From positions 1-29,855 of the forward strand of contig UQUV01000035.1 of NCBI GenBank assembly GCA_900544305.1: a DNA stretch of 29,855 nucleotides. The letters are read 5' to 3'. Shown here in pieces: positions 1 to 6,966 of this stretch (position 1 is the stretch's first letter; each line of letters begins with the position of its first letter). Source of the stretch: an uncultured Porphyromonadaceae bacterium (GTDB lineage Bacteria; Bacteroidota; Bacteroidia; Bacteroidales; Muribaculaceae). The position numbers and the translations under genes were made by a program. Under the pieces are notes generated by a model that did not search any database, was not told where the DNA came from, and worked only from the letters and a program-made list of their open reading frames with translations.

Positions 1-1
1 A

Positions 2-1207
2 ATGATGAAATATGAATTGAGAGAAAACCACGGCATTCCGGCACCTCTGCTGGCTCTGATGGCAGTCGCTACCGGGCTTTCCGTTGCCAACTGCTACTAC
101 AACCAGCCTTTGTTGGGCAGCATGGCAAAGGATTTTGGGGTAAGCGACTTTTCTGCTAGCATGGTTGCGACATTGACCCAGATAGGTTATGTAGTCGGAC
201 TTGTGTTTGTCATTCCGCTTGGCGATTTGGTTTCACGAAAGCAGCTGATATTGACCAATTATATCATTTCATCGTGCGCATTGCTTGCCATAGCACTTGC
301 CCCTAACATCTATTGGGTGTGGGGCGCATCCTTGCTTGCCGGAGCATCTTCGGTTATGCCGCAGTTCTTCATCCCGTTGGTGTCTTTCCATTCAGCACCA
401 GCACACAAGGTACGCAACGTGGGGATTATACAGTCCTGTCTGCTCATAGGCATTCTTGGCTCACGGGTGTTAAGTGGTTTCCTGGCTGATATGTGGGGAT
501 GGCGTTCCGTCTATTTTGTGGCTTGTGTGTTTATGCTCGGATGCTTTCTTATGATTTACAAGATGCTTCCCGTTCTGCCTGCTCGTTCACGTGAAAATTA
601 TGCGGGTCTGATGAAATCCTTGTTGCGTCTGCTTGCCAAATACCCGTACTTGCGTATCGCTTCGTTGAGGGCGGCATTGGCTTATGGCTCGTTCTTTGCG
701 TTGTGGAGTTGCCTTGCTTTCCGGATGAAGCAAGAGCCATTCTTTGCGGATGACGATATTATCGGGGCACTCGGTTTGTGCGGATTGGCAGGTGCGTCTT
801 CGGTTGTATTCATTAGCGGCTATGTCCAGAAGTACGGCGTAAGGTTCTTCTCCATTGTCGGGGGATGTGTTATCTTGGCTGCATGGTTGTTGGCATTTTT
901 TGGAAATGACAGCTACTTGTGGATGATAATCGCCATCCTTTTGATTGATGCAGGAATGCAATGCATCCATTTGTCAAATCAGACCAGCGTGGTCTCCCTC
1001 GACGCATCCGCCATCAACCGAGTCAATACCGTTTATATGACCATCTACTTCCTGGGCGGTTCTGCTGGTACGTTCGTTTCAGGTCTGTTTTGGCAACATT
1101 ACGGATGGGCAGGCGTGGTAGGAGTAGGAGTTGCCTTTACCGTGGCTTCCTTGTTCGTTAATTGCTTCCAACCAAGACTGCATAAGGATGAATGCTCAAT
1201 ATTCTGA
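2..1207 (+). CDS. MFS family transporter, probable drug or sugar exporter
   Basis: A 401-residue polytopic membrane protein of the major facilitator superfamily, the usual length for a 12-helix MFS carrier. Hydrophobic segments run from about residue 14 to 390. A motif-A-like loop GDLVSRKQLI lies between helices 2 and 3 (about residues 73-82), and the second half has the conserved stretch NQTSV...INRVNTVYM seen in arabinose-efflux/YnfM-like permeases. It would act in the inner membrane, exporting small molecules by proton antiport; the substrate cannot be read from the sequence. Two adjacent ATG codons (2 and 5) open the frame at the window edge, so the promoter and any longer N-terminus lie outside view. 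The next supported gene is the Fur-family regulator more than 300 bases downstream, so no operon partner is visible. Confidence 0.85.
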   Translation: MMKYELRENHGIPAPLLALMAVATGLSVANCYYNQPLLGSMAKDFGVSDFSASMVATLTQIGYVVGLVFVIPLGDLVSRKQLILTNYIISSCALLAIALAPNIYWVWGASLLAGASSVMPQFFIPLVSFHSAPAHKVRNVGIIQSCLLIGILGSRVLSGFLADMWGWRSVYFVACVFMLGCFLMIYKMLPVLPARSRENYAGLMKSLLRLLAKYPYLRIASLRAALAYGSFFALWSCLAFRMKQEPFFADDDIIGALGLCGLAGASSVVFISGYVQKYGVRFFSIVGGCVILAAWLLAFFGNDSYLWMIIAILLIDAGMQCIHLSNQTSVVSLDASAINRVNTVYMTIYFLGGSAGTFVSGLFWQHYGWAGVVGVGVAFTVASLFVNCFQPRLHKDECSIF

Positions 1208-1252
1208 CTAAAATAATTTTTGGAATGATCCTTTCAGTCTGAATATTTTTCA

Positions 1253-1260
1253 TACCTTTG
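1253..1260 (+). promoter_or_regulatory. Bacteroidota -7 box (TACCTTTG) in the MFS-fur gap
   Basis: An exact TAnnTTTG box about 45 bases after the MFS stop. No convincing -33 element sits 19-22 bases upstream. It would start a transcript near 1267 that runs into the 44-codon frame at 1292. Confidence 0.45.
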
Positions 1261-1291
1261 TACCGTAAGAGTTTCCCAAACAAGCAAAGCG

Positions 1292-1426
1292 ATGCAGACC
1301 ACGGCAATTAGGACGGTTGCCAACTCATTACCTGAAAAAGAAGTAATTTTTCTAACTCTCTTGATTTCAAAGAGGTATATTCCTTTATACAGATTTACTA
1401 ATAAATCGCCCGAAAATGCAAGGTGA
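1292..1426 (+). CDS. Possible 44-residue protein or 5' remnant of a small gene
   Basis: The 312-base gap between the MFS gene and the Fur-family gene contains an ATG frame encoding 44 residues that begins MQTTAIRTVANSLPEKEV. It follows a good -7 box at 1253 and an A-rich leader (caaacaagcaaagcg), as expected for a translated Bacteroidota gene. The N-terminal half looks like an ordered, alanine/leucine-containing helical start. The C-terminal half (SKRYIPLYRFTNKSPENAR) looks random, which suggests that the 3' part of a short gene was lost or that this is a decayed gene. I do not recognise a family with certainty. Chance is a real alternative at this length. Confidence 0.25.
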   Translation: MQTTAIRTVANSLPEKEVIFLTLLISKRYIPLYRFTNKSPENAR

Positions 1427-1494
1427 AAATGTGATAGAAATGTAATGCAGGGAAAGTTGGCAAATTTATGCCGGTGTGGGAGTAATTATTTTTA

Positions 1495-1502
1495 TAAATT
1501 TG
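1495..1502 (+). promoter_or_regulatory. -7 box (TAAATTTG) of the Fur-family gene
   Basis: An exact TAnnTTTG match lies 17 bases before the ATG of the regulator gene, giving a very short leader of about 11 bases. No clear -33 box is visible. Confidence 0.5.
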
Positions 1503-1519
1503 CAGTAAAATGACTGCTT

Positions 1520-1945
1520 ATGGAACTCGCAACAGTTGAAGCCTGGCTGGAACGGAAAAAAGTGAAGCCGACGGCGAATAGAATTCTTGTGTTGAAGGCG
1601 CTGAAGAATGCAGGAAAGCCGATGAGTATTGCTGATTTGGAAGATACTTTGCTGACGGTGGACAAGTCGAGCATTTTTCGTGTGCTGACGCTGTTTCTGG
1701 AACATGACATCGTGCATGCTTTTGAGGACGGGCGTGGGGTGCTGAACTATGAGCTGTGCACCAATGAAGGAGCTTGCAACCTTTCAGATGCGCATATCCA
1801 TTTTTACTGCGAGTCGTGCCGGCAGTCGTTTTGCATGGAAAACCTGCCCATTCCCGACTTTGCTTTGCCTGAAGGATTTACGGCTCATTCTGTTTCGTTT
1901 GTCATTAAGGGGGAATGCCCCCAGTGCCGGCGCAAGCACAGTTGA
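1520..1945 (+). CDS. Fur/Zur-family metal-responsive transcriptional repressor
   Basis: A 141-residue protein with the two-part Fur layout. The N-terminal winged helix (about 1-80) includes the recognition segment DKSSIFRVLTLFLEHDIVH. The C-terminal dimerisation and metal domain (about 85-141) has a DAHIHFYC metal-site motif and two CxxC pairs, CESC and CPQC, typical of the structural zinc site. It would bind DNA as a metal-loaded dimer and repress metal uptake or stress genes. Whether it senses iron, zinc or peroxide cannot be decided from the sequence. The usual HHDH motif is replaced by the sparser AHIH, so metal choice may differ from E. coli Fur. It has its own promoter box and converges with the pafA gene, whose terminator lies just downstream. 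Confidence 0.88.
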   Translation: MELATVEAWLERKKVKPTANRILVLKALKNAGKPMSIADLEDTLLTVDKSSIFRVLTLFLEHDIVHAFEDGRGVLNYELCTNEGACNLSDAHIHFYCESCRQSFCMENLPIPDFALPEGFTAHSVSFVIKGECPQCRRKHS

Positions 1946-1958
1946 ACGGTCGGGATAC

Positions 1959-1991
1959 AAAAAAAGCACTACCTACCTCAGGCAATGCTTT
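1959..1991 (-). terminator. Terminator of the phosphatase gene
   Basis: Arms AAAGCA (1963-1968) and TGCTTT (1986-1991), extended by an imperfect inner stem, are followed on the minus strand by seven T. It lies about 40 bases past the stop of the minus-strand phosphatase gene. On the plus strand there is no T tract, so it serves the minus strand. Confidence 0.65.
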
Positions 1992-2030
1992 CCAATTAAA
2001 GAATCTATTCAATGGAAAATTTAGGATACA

Positions 2031-3677
2031 CTAATCCATAATGGCCTCTATGGGGTTACCAATACATCCATTTGGCATCTGTATCTGGAGTATGGCACAT
2101 ACTGTGGCAGCGATGTCCGTGATGTTGACTTGTTGGTGCGTCTTGCCTGTAGGGATGTTGCTGCCCATGAAAATAAGAGGAATGTGGGAATCATACGGAT
2201 GCCATACTCCGTGTGTCGTGCCCTGTGTGTTCTTCTTAATGGAATGATTGTATATCTCGTACCAGTTTGGTTGCATGATGATTTGAATGTCGCCGCTGCG
2301 TTTGTTGTTGTAGCCGTTGATGATGCGTTGTTTCACCTTTTCGGGAACGGCTGCCACGGCAGCTTTCTCCATTTCTACGGCATAGGCTACGGCTTCATTT
2401 TCGAGCAGTTGTTCGATGATGGTTTGTATGACGGCCTCGCGTGAAAGTTTGGCGCGCTTTATGGCATCTTCATCGAGGAATACCTGATAGTTCAAAACGT
2501 CTTTGACCGGTTTTTCGTCGGTTCCGAATGTAGCTGACAGGCGTTTGTTCAGTTCGGCGGCCACGTTTTCCGTTTCCCAACCTCCGGCAGGAATCTTATG
2601 TGCCTTCAAGAAGGTGAAATTATGAGAGGCAGCATGGTCGGCTGTAAGGAATATCATGTAATTGTCCTTACCAACGGTTGCGTCCAGCAAATTCAGGAAT
2701 TTTGCCAAATCCCGGTCAAGTCGCAAATAGGTGTCTTCCGTTTCGACGGCGTAGGTTCCGAACTGGTGTCCAACATAGTCGGTCGACGAGAGGCTGATGG
2801 CAAGGAAGTCAGTTTCGTTGCGTTGTCCCAATTTTTCGCCTTTAATGGCGGCTTCTGCAAGGTCGAACATCAGCGAGTTGCCGTAAGGCGTGTTGCTGAT
2901 AAGCCCGTATCCTTTCGTTTTATAGAGTTTTGAAGTGCGAACCGGTAATGTCGGTGTATCGTTTTCGGAGAAAGGCTGTTCAAAATCATTGTTGTCGGCG
3001 GAAGATGCCGTATAGGTTTCGATGGGATAGAGCGTGTTCCAGTCCTGTTTCAGGTATTTTTCAGGCAGATTTCTGTCGTTGAATTCTTCCACCCATTCCG
3101 GCAATTTGTCGTTGTAGTAGGTGCTGGTGATGAAATGCCCGTTTGTCGGGTCAAACCAGTAGGCGGCATCGGCGGCATGTCCGGCCGGAAGAATGGCGGC
3201 ACGGTCCTTGATGGAAATGCCTATGACTTTGGAGCGGAAATTGGTGGCGAGTTTCAGTTCGTCGCCGATAGTGGTTGCCAGCAGGTTGTGTGGCGACATT
3301 TTTCCGTTTTTCGAATCCGAACCAACGGTGCCTACTGTTGAATCGGCGGTACAGTAGGCCTTTTTTCCGTTCAAGTAGAAGTCGTTCCCGGCAATGCCGT
3401 GAATAGAAGGAACGGAGCCTGTGTAGATGGATGTATGTCCGATTGCTGTTACTGTCGGAATGTAGTTGAGCATTACGTTTTCGCAGTTGAAACCGTTATT
3501 CATCAGCCGCTTGAATCCGTCTTCTCCGAAACGGTCGTAATAGCGGTAGAGATAGTCCCAGCGCATTTGGTCGACAACTATGCCTACAACCAGTTTCGGA
3601 CGTTCCTGACGGTTGGAGGCGAAAGCGGCAATTGCAAGCAATAGCACAGAGCAGATAGTCAGCAGTCGTTTGTTCAT
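2031..3677 (-). CDS. pafA: PafA-type secreted alkaline phosphatase
   Basis: A 548-residue exported phosphomonoesterase of the alkaline phosphatase superfamily. The start at 3677 gives a good signal peptide (MNKRLLTICSVLLLAIAAFA); the longer frame adds 17 residues upstream of it. Zinc ligands and catalytic residues are all visible: VVDQMRWD (Asp36), nucleophile Thr in PTVTAIGHTS (Thr77), HGIAGN (Asn98), the IKDR pair (Lys157, Arg159), STDYVGH, TADHA and THGVWHP. By alignment from memory these match Thr79, Asn100, Lys162 and Arg164 of Elizabethkingia PafA, whose Lys/Arg pair favours monoesters over diesters. It would release phosphate from organic monoesters in the periplasm. It is a single-gene unit between its own terminator and the prfB terminator, with a Pho-box-like repeat upstream. 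Confidence 0.9.
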   Translation of the reverse strand: MNKRLLTICSVLLLAIAAFASNRQERPKLVVGIVVDQMRWDYLYRYYDRFGEDGFKRLMNNGFNCENVMLNYIPTVTAIGHTSIYTGSVPSIHGIAGNDFYLNGKKAYCTADSTVGTVGSDSKNGKMSPHNLLATTIGDELKLATNFRSKVIGISIKDRAAILPAGHAADAAYWFDPTNGHFITSTYYNDKLPEWVEEFNDRNLPEKYLKQDWNTLYPIETYTASSADNNDFEQPFSENDTPTLPVRTSKLYKTKGYGLISNTPYGNSLMFDLAEAAIKGEKLGQRNETDFLAISLSSTDYVGHQFGTYAVETEDTYLRLDRDLAKFLNLLDATVGKDNYMIFLTADHAASHNFTFLKAHKIPAGGWETENVAAELNKRLSATFGTDEKPVKDVLNYQVFLDEDAIKRAKLSREAVIQTIIEQLLENEAVAYAVEMEKAAVAAVPEKVKQRIINGYNNKRSGDIQIIMQPNWYEIYNHSIKKNTQGTTHGVWHPYDSHIPLIFMGSNIPTGKTHQQVNITDIAATVCAILQIQMPNGCIGNPIEAIMD

Positions 3678-3700
3678 ATCCGTATCAAATAATTTTGCCG

Positions 3701-3728
3701 CAAAATACCTACTTTGTTGTAACAGCAA
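3701..3728 (-). promoter_or_regulatory. Possible pafA promoter (imperfect)
   Basis: On the minus strand a TATTTTG box (3701-3707, one base short of TAnnTTTG) stands 18 bases from a TTG (3726-3728) that could be the -33 element. It would give a leader of about 17 bases before the ATG at 3677. Confidence 0.35.
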
Positions 3729-3758
3729 TATTGCATTGTTGTTACAATGCTGTTACAA
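3717..3758 (-). promoter_or_regulatory. Nested repeats upstream of pafA, Pho-box-like
   Basis: On the plus strand TGTTACAA occurs at 3740-3747 and again at 3751-3758, an 11-base period. The element TTGTAACAGCA at 3717-3727 is the exact inverse of TGCTGTTACAA at 3748-3758. A further pair, GCATTGT (3733-3739) and ACAATGC (3744-3750), is nested inside. Direct repeats with an 11-base period just upstream of a -33 region are the layout of PhoB/PhoP sites. This is a candidate operator for phosphate or another signal. Confidence 0.45.
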
Positions 3759-3782
3759 ATTCATCTGGCTTTTCAGGTATAT

Positions 3783-3828
3783 AAAAAAGTAGGACTGCAT
3801 ATTTTCCTCCTTAAGAATATGCAGTCCT
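3783..3828 (-). terminator. Strong terminator of prfB
   Basis: A perfect 13-base-pair stem (3791-3803 with 3816-3828, arms AGGACTGCATATT) is followed on the minus strand by ACTTTTTT. It lies about 40 bases past the prfB stop. Confidence 0.85.
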
Positions 3829-3865
3829 AACAATTATGGCTGAAAAGTCCGTCAGTCGGACTTTA

Positions 3866-4979
3866 TCAGTTTTCTTGTGCGAATTCCATCAGGTAAGCCT
3901 TGATGAATCCGTCGATATTTCCGTCCATCACACCGTTTACGTCCGATGTCTGGAATCCCGTGCGGTGGTCTTTCACGCGGCGGTCGTCGAACACGTAGCT
4001 ACGTATCTGCGAGCCCCATTCGATTTTCTTTTTGCCGGCCTCGATTTTCTGCTGTTCTGCCATGCGGCGTTGCAGCTCCATGTCGTAGAGTTGTGAGCGC
4101 AACAGGCGGAGAGCATTCTCGCGGTTGTCGAGCTGTGAGCGCGTTTCCGTGTTTTCGATAAGGATTTCGCGCACTTCACCGGTATCGGGGTCCTTATAGT
4201 TGTAGCGCAGGCGTACGCCCGTTTCCACCTTGTTCACATTCTGTCCGCCGGCACCACCGCTTCGGAATGTGTCCCAGGAAATGTCGGCAGGGTTGATGGT
4301 CACCTCAATCGTATCGTCGACAAGCGGAGTGACAAACACTGATGCGAACGACGTCATTCGTTTACCCTGAGCGTTGAACGGCGAAACGCGTACCAGACGG
4401 TGGACACCGTTTTCGCTTTTCAGATAGCCGTATGCCAAATCGCCTTCCACTTGAATCGTCACTGACTTGATGCCGGCTTCATCGCCTTCCACCATGTGGA
4501 CAATCGATGTCTTGTAGCCGTGGTTTTCACACCAGCGCAGGTACATGCGCATGAGCATCGACGACCAGTCCTGGCTTTCTGTTCCTCCGGCTCCGGAGTT
4601 GATTTTCAGCACGGCTCCCAGTTTGTCTTCCTCACGGCGCAGCATGTTGCGCAATTCGACATTTTCAAATGTTTCGATGAGATGTTTATACATTTCGTCG
4701 AGTTCCTCTTCCGTGAGCAGCCCTTCTTTTACGAAATCAAAGCCCAGTGTGAGTTCGTCGACCATTTTCGCTATTTCTTCATAGCTGTCAATCCAATAGT
4801 GAAGTTCCTTCACTTTGCGCATCTGCTTTTCGGCCGCTTTCTGGTCGTCCCAGAAATTAGGCACATGGGTGCGCAGTTCTTCTTCTTCGACTTCTACTTT
4901 CTTATTGTCGATGTCAAAGATACCTCCTCAACGCCAGCTTGCGTTCTTCTGTCTCTTTTAGTTGGTCTTGAGTAATCAT
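3866..4979 (-). CDS. prfB: Peptide chain release factor 2, made by programmed +1 frameshift
   Basis: RF2 recognises UAA and UGA stop codons and triggers peptide release on the ribosome. The body of the protein has the RF2-type codon-recognition motif SPF (in VSPFNAQGKRM) and the catalytic GGQ loop (SGGAGGQNVNKVE). Translation starts at ATG 4979 (MITQDQLKETEERKLALRRYL) and meets an in-frame TGA at 4916-4914. A +1 shift at CTT TGA C continues as DIDNKKVEVEEEELRTHVPNFWDD and runs to the stop at 3866. The coding joins 4979-4917 to 4915-3866 and gives 370 residues, normal for RF2. The longest uninterrupted frame begins only at a GTG at 4864 and lacks the N-terminus. The internal TGA senses RF2 shortage, so expression is autoregulated. 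Confidence 0.95.
4913..4928 (-). promoter_or_regulatory. RF2 programmed frameshift site
   Basis: On the minus strand AGGAGG (4928-4923), TAT, then CTTTGAC (4919-4913). The slippery CTT, the TGA stop with C following, and a Shine-Dalgarno-like stimulator three bases upstream match the known RF2 frameshift signal. Confidence 0.95.
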
Positions 4980-5005
4980 TGAGTTCTGTTTTTTTGAAAA
5001 TTTCT

Positions 5006-5042
5006 GCGAATATCGCAATTTTTCGCGGAATATCGGCAATTT
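5006..5042. repeat. Imperfect direct repeat in the prfB-operon divergent gap
   Basis: GCGAATATCGCAATTT (5006-5021) and GCGGAATATCGGCAATTT (5025-5042) are near-copies. The first contains a GCGA-ATA-TCGC palindrome. They lie 27-63 bases upstream of the prfB start in a 257-base divergent gap. No TAnnTTTG box for prfB was found on the minus strand here, so they may belong to an unrecognised promoter or leader. Confidence 0.35.
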
Positions 5043-5162
5043 CCTCCGGCAAATGTTGTCGGAACGGCATTTTGAAGAATAAATTTTGTAGAAATAGTTG
5101 CAAATTTCTCACATAAATTGGAATATAATTGACTATATAGTTGCAATTTAATGCGATGGGTG

Positions 5163-5194
5163 TTGCTGGTGTTTCAAATAATTCGCTATTTTTG
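5163..5194 (+). promoter_or_regulatory. Promoter of the seven-gene envelope operon
   Basis: A TTGC -33 box (5163-5166), a 20-base spacer and an exact -7 box TATTTTTG (5187-5194). Predicted start near 5201 gives a leader of about 35 AT-rich bases to the first ATG. Confidence 0.75.
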
Positions 5195-5236
5195 TAATGA
5201 GAGATATGGATTATAGTAGTATTAAATTAATCATAT

Positions 5237-5725
5237 ATGAAAAAACAAATTTTATTTATTCTGATGGCTTTGCTGTTCGGCCTGGTGCAGGCAGAGGCAA
5301 AGGGTTCTTCGGGCGATGCCCTTTCGTATGAAATAGAGGGTGCCGGAACAGGAATGCAGGGCACTTATTTGGTCAAAGTGTGGGTGCTTTCTTCCAAAAA
5401 CAATCCGGGTGACGAAGAATTGATGAAGTGTGCCGTCCATGGTGTTCTTTTCCGTGGATTTTCCAACAAAGAATTGAGGCAGAGTCAGCGTCCGTTGGCC
5501 GGTTCTCCGATTGTGGAGCAGCAACATGCGGATTTCTTCAAGGATTTCTTTTCCGACGGCGGTTCCTATAAGGCTTATGCCACAATGGTAGGCGGCAATC
5601 GTGAAGTGCTGAAAATAGCTAAAAAGAAATATAAAGTAGGGGCAGTAGTAACGGTCAACAAGGATATGTTGTTGAAGGATTTGCAGGCTGCCGGTGTAGT
5701 GAAAGGTTTAACAAACGGATTCTGA
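5237..5725 (+). CDS. Secreted protein, first gene of envelope operon; paralogue of the 6462 lipoprotein
   Basis: A 162-residue protein of unknown function. A signal peptide (MKKQILFILMALLFGLVQAEA) sends it to the periplasm. The mature part is related to the lipoprotein two genes downstream. Both have a segment of the form NAL/CAV..V/LF(R/K)G, then FFxDGGxYxxY (here FFSDGGSYKAY, about residues 107-117), and end in a Y-x-V-V/G-V-V pattern followed by a Leu-rich helix (MLLKDLQAAGVVK). The pattern in the paralogue recalls the LPP20/FlgT N-terminal fold of outer-membrane accessory proteins, but that is a resemblance from memory. It is the promoter-proximal gene, and its TGA overlaps the next ATG by one base (TGATG), so the two are probably translationally coupled. 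Confidence 0.8.
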   Translation: MKKQILFILMALLFGLVQAEAKGSSGDALSYEIEGAGTGMQGTYLVKVWVLSSKNNPGDEELMKCAVHGVLFRGFSNKELRQSQRPLAGSPIVEQQHADFFKDFFSDGGSYKAYATMVGGNREVLKIAKKKYKVGAVVTVNKDMLLKDLQAAGVVKGLTNGF

Positions 5726-6453
5726 TGAAACGGTTGGTTGCAATGGTTGCATTCCTGGCTATATGGCTGGGGGCAATCGCTCAGGACAGCAAGAGCGGCT
5801 ATGTGCTGCTGAATAACGGTAGTGTGATTTACGGTACGGTGACTACCGGATCTGACGGACAGAAAATTACCGTGACTACGGCCGACGGTACTGAATATGT
5901 GTATCGTGCTACGGAGGTCAACAAAGTGGTGGCCAACAATCCTGCGGCTTCGCTCAAGGAGGGAAAACGCACCTTTAACCGCTACTATGAATATGACCGC
6001 GGTTTCTGGTTCGGCTTTGACCTTTATGGCGGTATTTCCACCAATGTAGGCTCGAAGCGTTCCAACAGTCCGGTGACGGAGCTTGACGCTACTGTGGGCT
6101 ACCGTTTCAACGAGTATGTGAAAGTGGGTGTCGGTGCCGGTGTGCGTTATTACATCAACGGCGAGAATATCCGCTACCGTGATGCCGACATCGTTTTCCC
6201 GATTTATGCCAATGTGCGCGGCAACATTATTCCGTCATATGAGCGTAAGGTGGTGCCTTACTACTCACTGTCGGTCGGCGGTGTGGTTGACGACGGTGTG
6301 ATGGTCCGTCCTACTATCGGAGCGCGTTTTGGCGATTTCAAGCGTTCGTCGTTTCTTTTGGGCTTGTCCTATTTGGGACAAAGCATGAAGGACCCTTGGA
6401 ATGAGAACCGTTTCCAATCGTTCGTTGTGTTAAGTGTAGGCTATGAATTTTAA
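5725..6453 (+). CDS. Small outer-membrane beta-barrel protein with an N-terminal beta domain
   Basis: A 242-residue exported protein. After the signal peptide (MKRLVAMVAFLAIWLGAIAQ) comes a short beta-rich module (about 25-70: LLNNGSVIYGTVTTGSDGQK, then TADGTEYVY and ATEVNKV), of a type common at the front of Bacteroidota envelope proteins. From about residue 90 the chain alternates aromatic and hydrophobic residues in strand-length segments (FWFGFDLYGGIST, ELDATVGYRF, KVGVGAGVRYY, FVVLSVGYEF). It ends in Phe, the classic C-terminal beta signal recognised by the BAM complex. This fits an 8-10-strand barrel. Function is unknown; in this operon it could be the outer-membrane anchor or pore for the periplasmic partners. 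Confidence 0.78.
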   Translation: MKRLVAMVAFLAIWLGAIAQDSKSGYVLLNNGSVIYGTVTTGSDGQKITVTTADGTEYVYRATEVNKVVANNPAASLKEGKRTFNRYYEYDRGFWFGFDLYGGISTNVGSKRSNSPVTELDATVGYRFNEYVKVGVGAGVRYYINGENIRYRDADIVFPIYANVRGNIIPSYERKVVPYYSLSVGGVVDDGVMVRPTIGARFGDFKRSSFLLGLSYLGQSMKDPWNENRFQSFVVLSVGYEF

Positions 6454-6461
6454 AAAACATA

Positions 6462-6956
6462 ATGACAATGAAATACAGTTTTTGGATTTTATCTCTTCTG
6501 TTGCTGATACTTGCTCCTTCCTGCCGCAAGTCAACTTCTATCAGCAGCCAGGGTTCGTTCTATTCGTTTGAAACCCAGTGTCTGGGTACGGAACTTGACG
6601 GATCGGTGACGGTGCGTGCATGGGGCACGGGCAGCGACAAGGCCGATGCCGTGGAACAGGCCAAGAAGAATGCTCTCAACGATGTGATATTCAAAGGTAT
6701 CCGCGGCGGTAATGGCGGATGCAGCGACAAACCGCTGATTTTTGAAGTGAACGCGAGAGAAAAGTATGAGTTCTATTTCAACCGTTTTTTTGCTGATGGC
6801 GGCGAATATGAAAAATATGTGTCGAGTGAGGACGAAAATCGCACTTCACGCATAAAGGGCGAAAGCGGCACTCAGAAAAACTATGGGGTAGTTGTCCGTG
6901 TGAAGCGTGCGGAACTGCGCCAGCGATTAATCAACGATAATATCATCAAACCTTAG
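6462..6956 (+). CDS. Lipoprotein paralogous to the first operon gene (LPP20/FlgT-like pattern)
   Basis: A 164-residue lipoprotein. The signal sequence ends in a lipobox LAPSC with Cys21, so the mature protein is lipid-anchored. ATG codons at 6462 and 6468 are both possible starts. The mature part has TVRAWGTGSDKADAVEQAKK followed by NALNDVIFKGI, the GxG...A...A...A layout of the LPP20/FlgT N-terminal domain, then FFADGGEYEKY (about residues 105-115) and YGVVVRVKRAELRQRLINDN at the C-terminus. These match the first operon protein, so the operon holds a soluble and a lipidated version of one fold. It is eight bases from the barrel gene and ten from the DUF6175 gene. The biochemical role is not known. 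Confidence 0.8.
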   Translation: MTMKYSFWILSLLLLILAPSCRKSTSISSQGSFYSFETQCLGTELDGSVTVRAWGTGSDKADAVEQAKKNALNDVIFKGIRGGNGGCSDKPLIFEVNAREKYEFYFNRFFADGGEYEKYVSSEDENRTSRIKGESGTQKNYGVVVRVKRAELRQRLINDNIIKP

Positions 6957-6966
6957 AAAGAAAGTT

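Noticed and set aside
3866..4864. prfB as a 332-residue protein starting at GTG 4864
   Set aside because: The N-terminal region of RF2 is encoded upstream in another frame and joined by the classic CTT TGA C frameshift. The short form would lack the family N-terminus.
4894..5112. Minus-strand 72-residue frame overlapping the prfB start
   Set aside because: It covers the same bases as the prfB start and frameshift site in another frame and shows no protein-like pattern.
5113..5236. Riboswitch or long structured leader before the envelope operon
   Set aside because: The predicted leader is only about 35 bases, AT-rich and without a hairpin or any known riboswitch signature.
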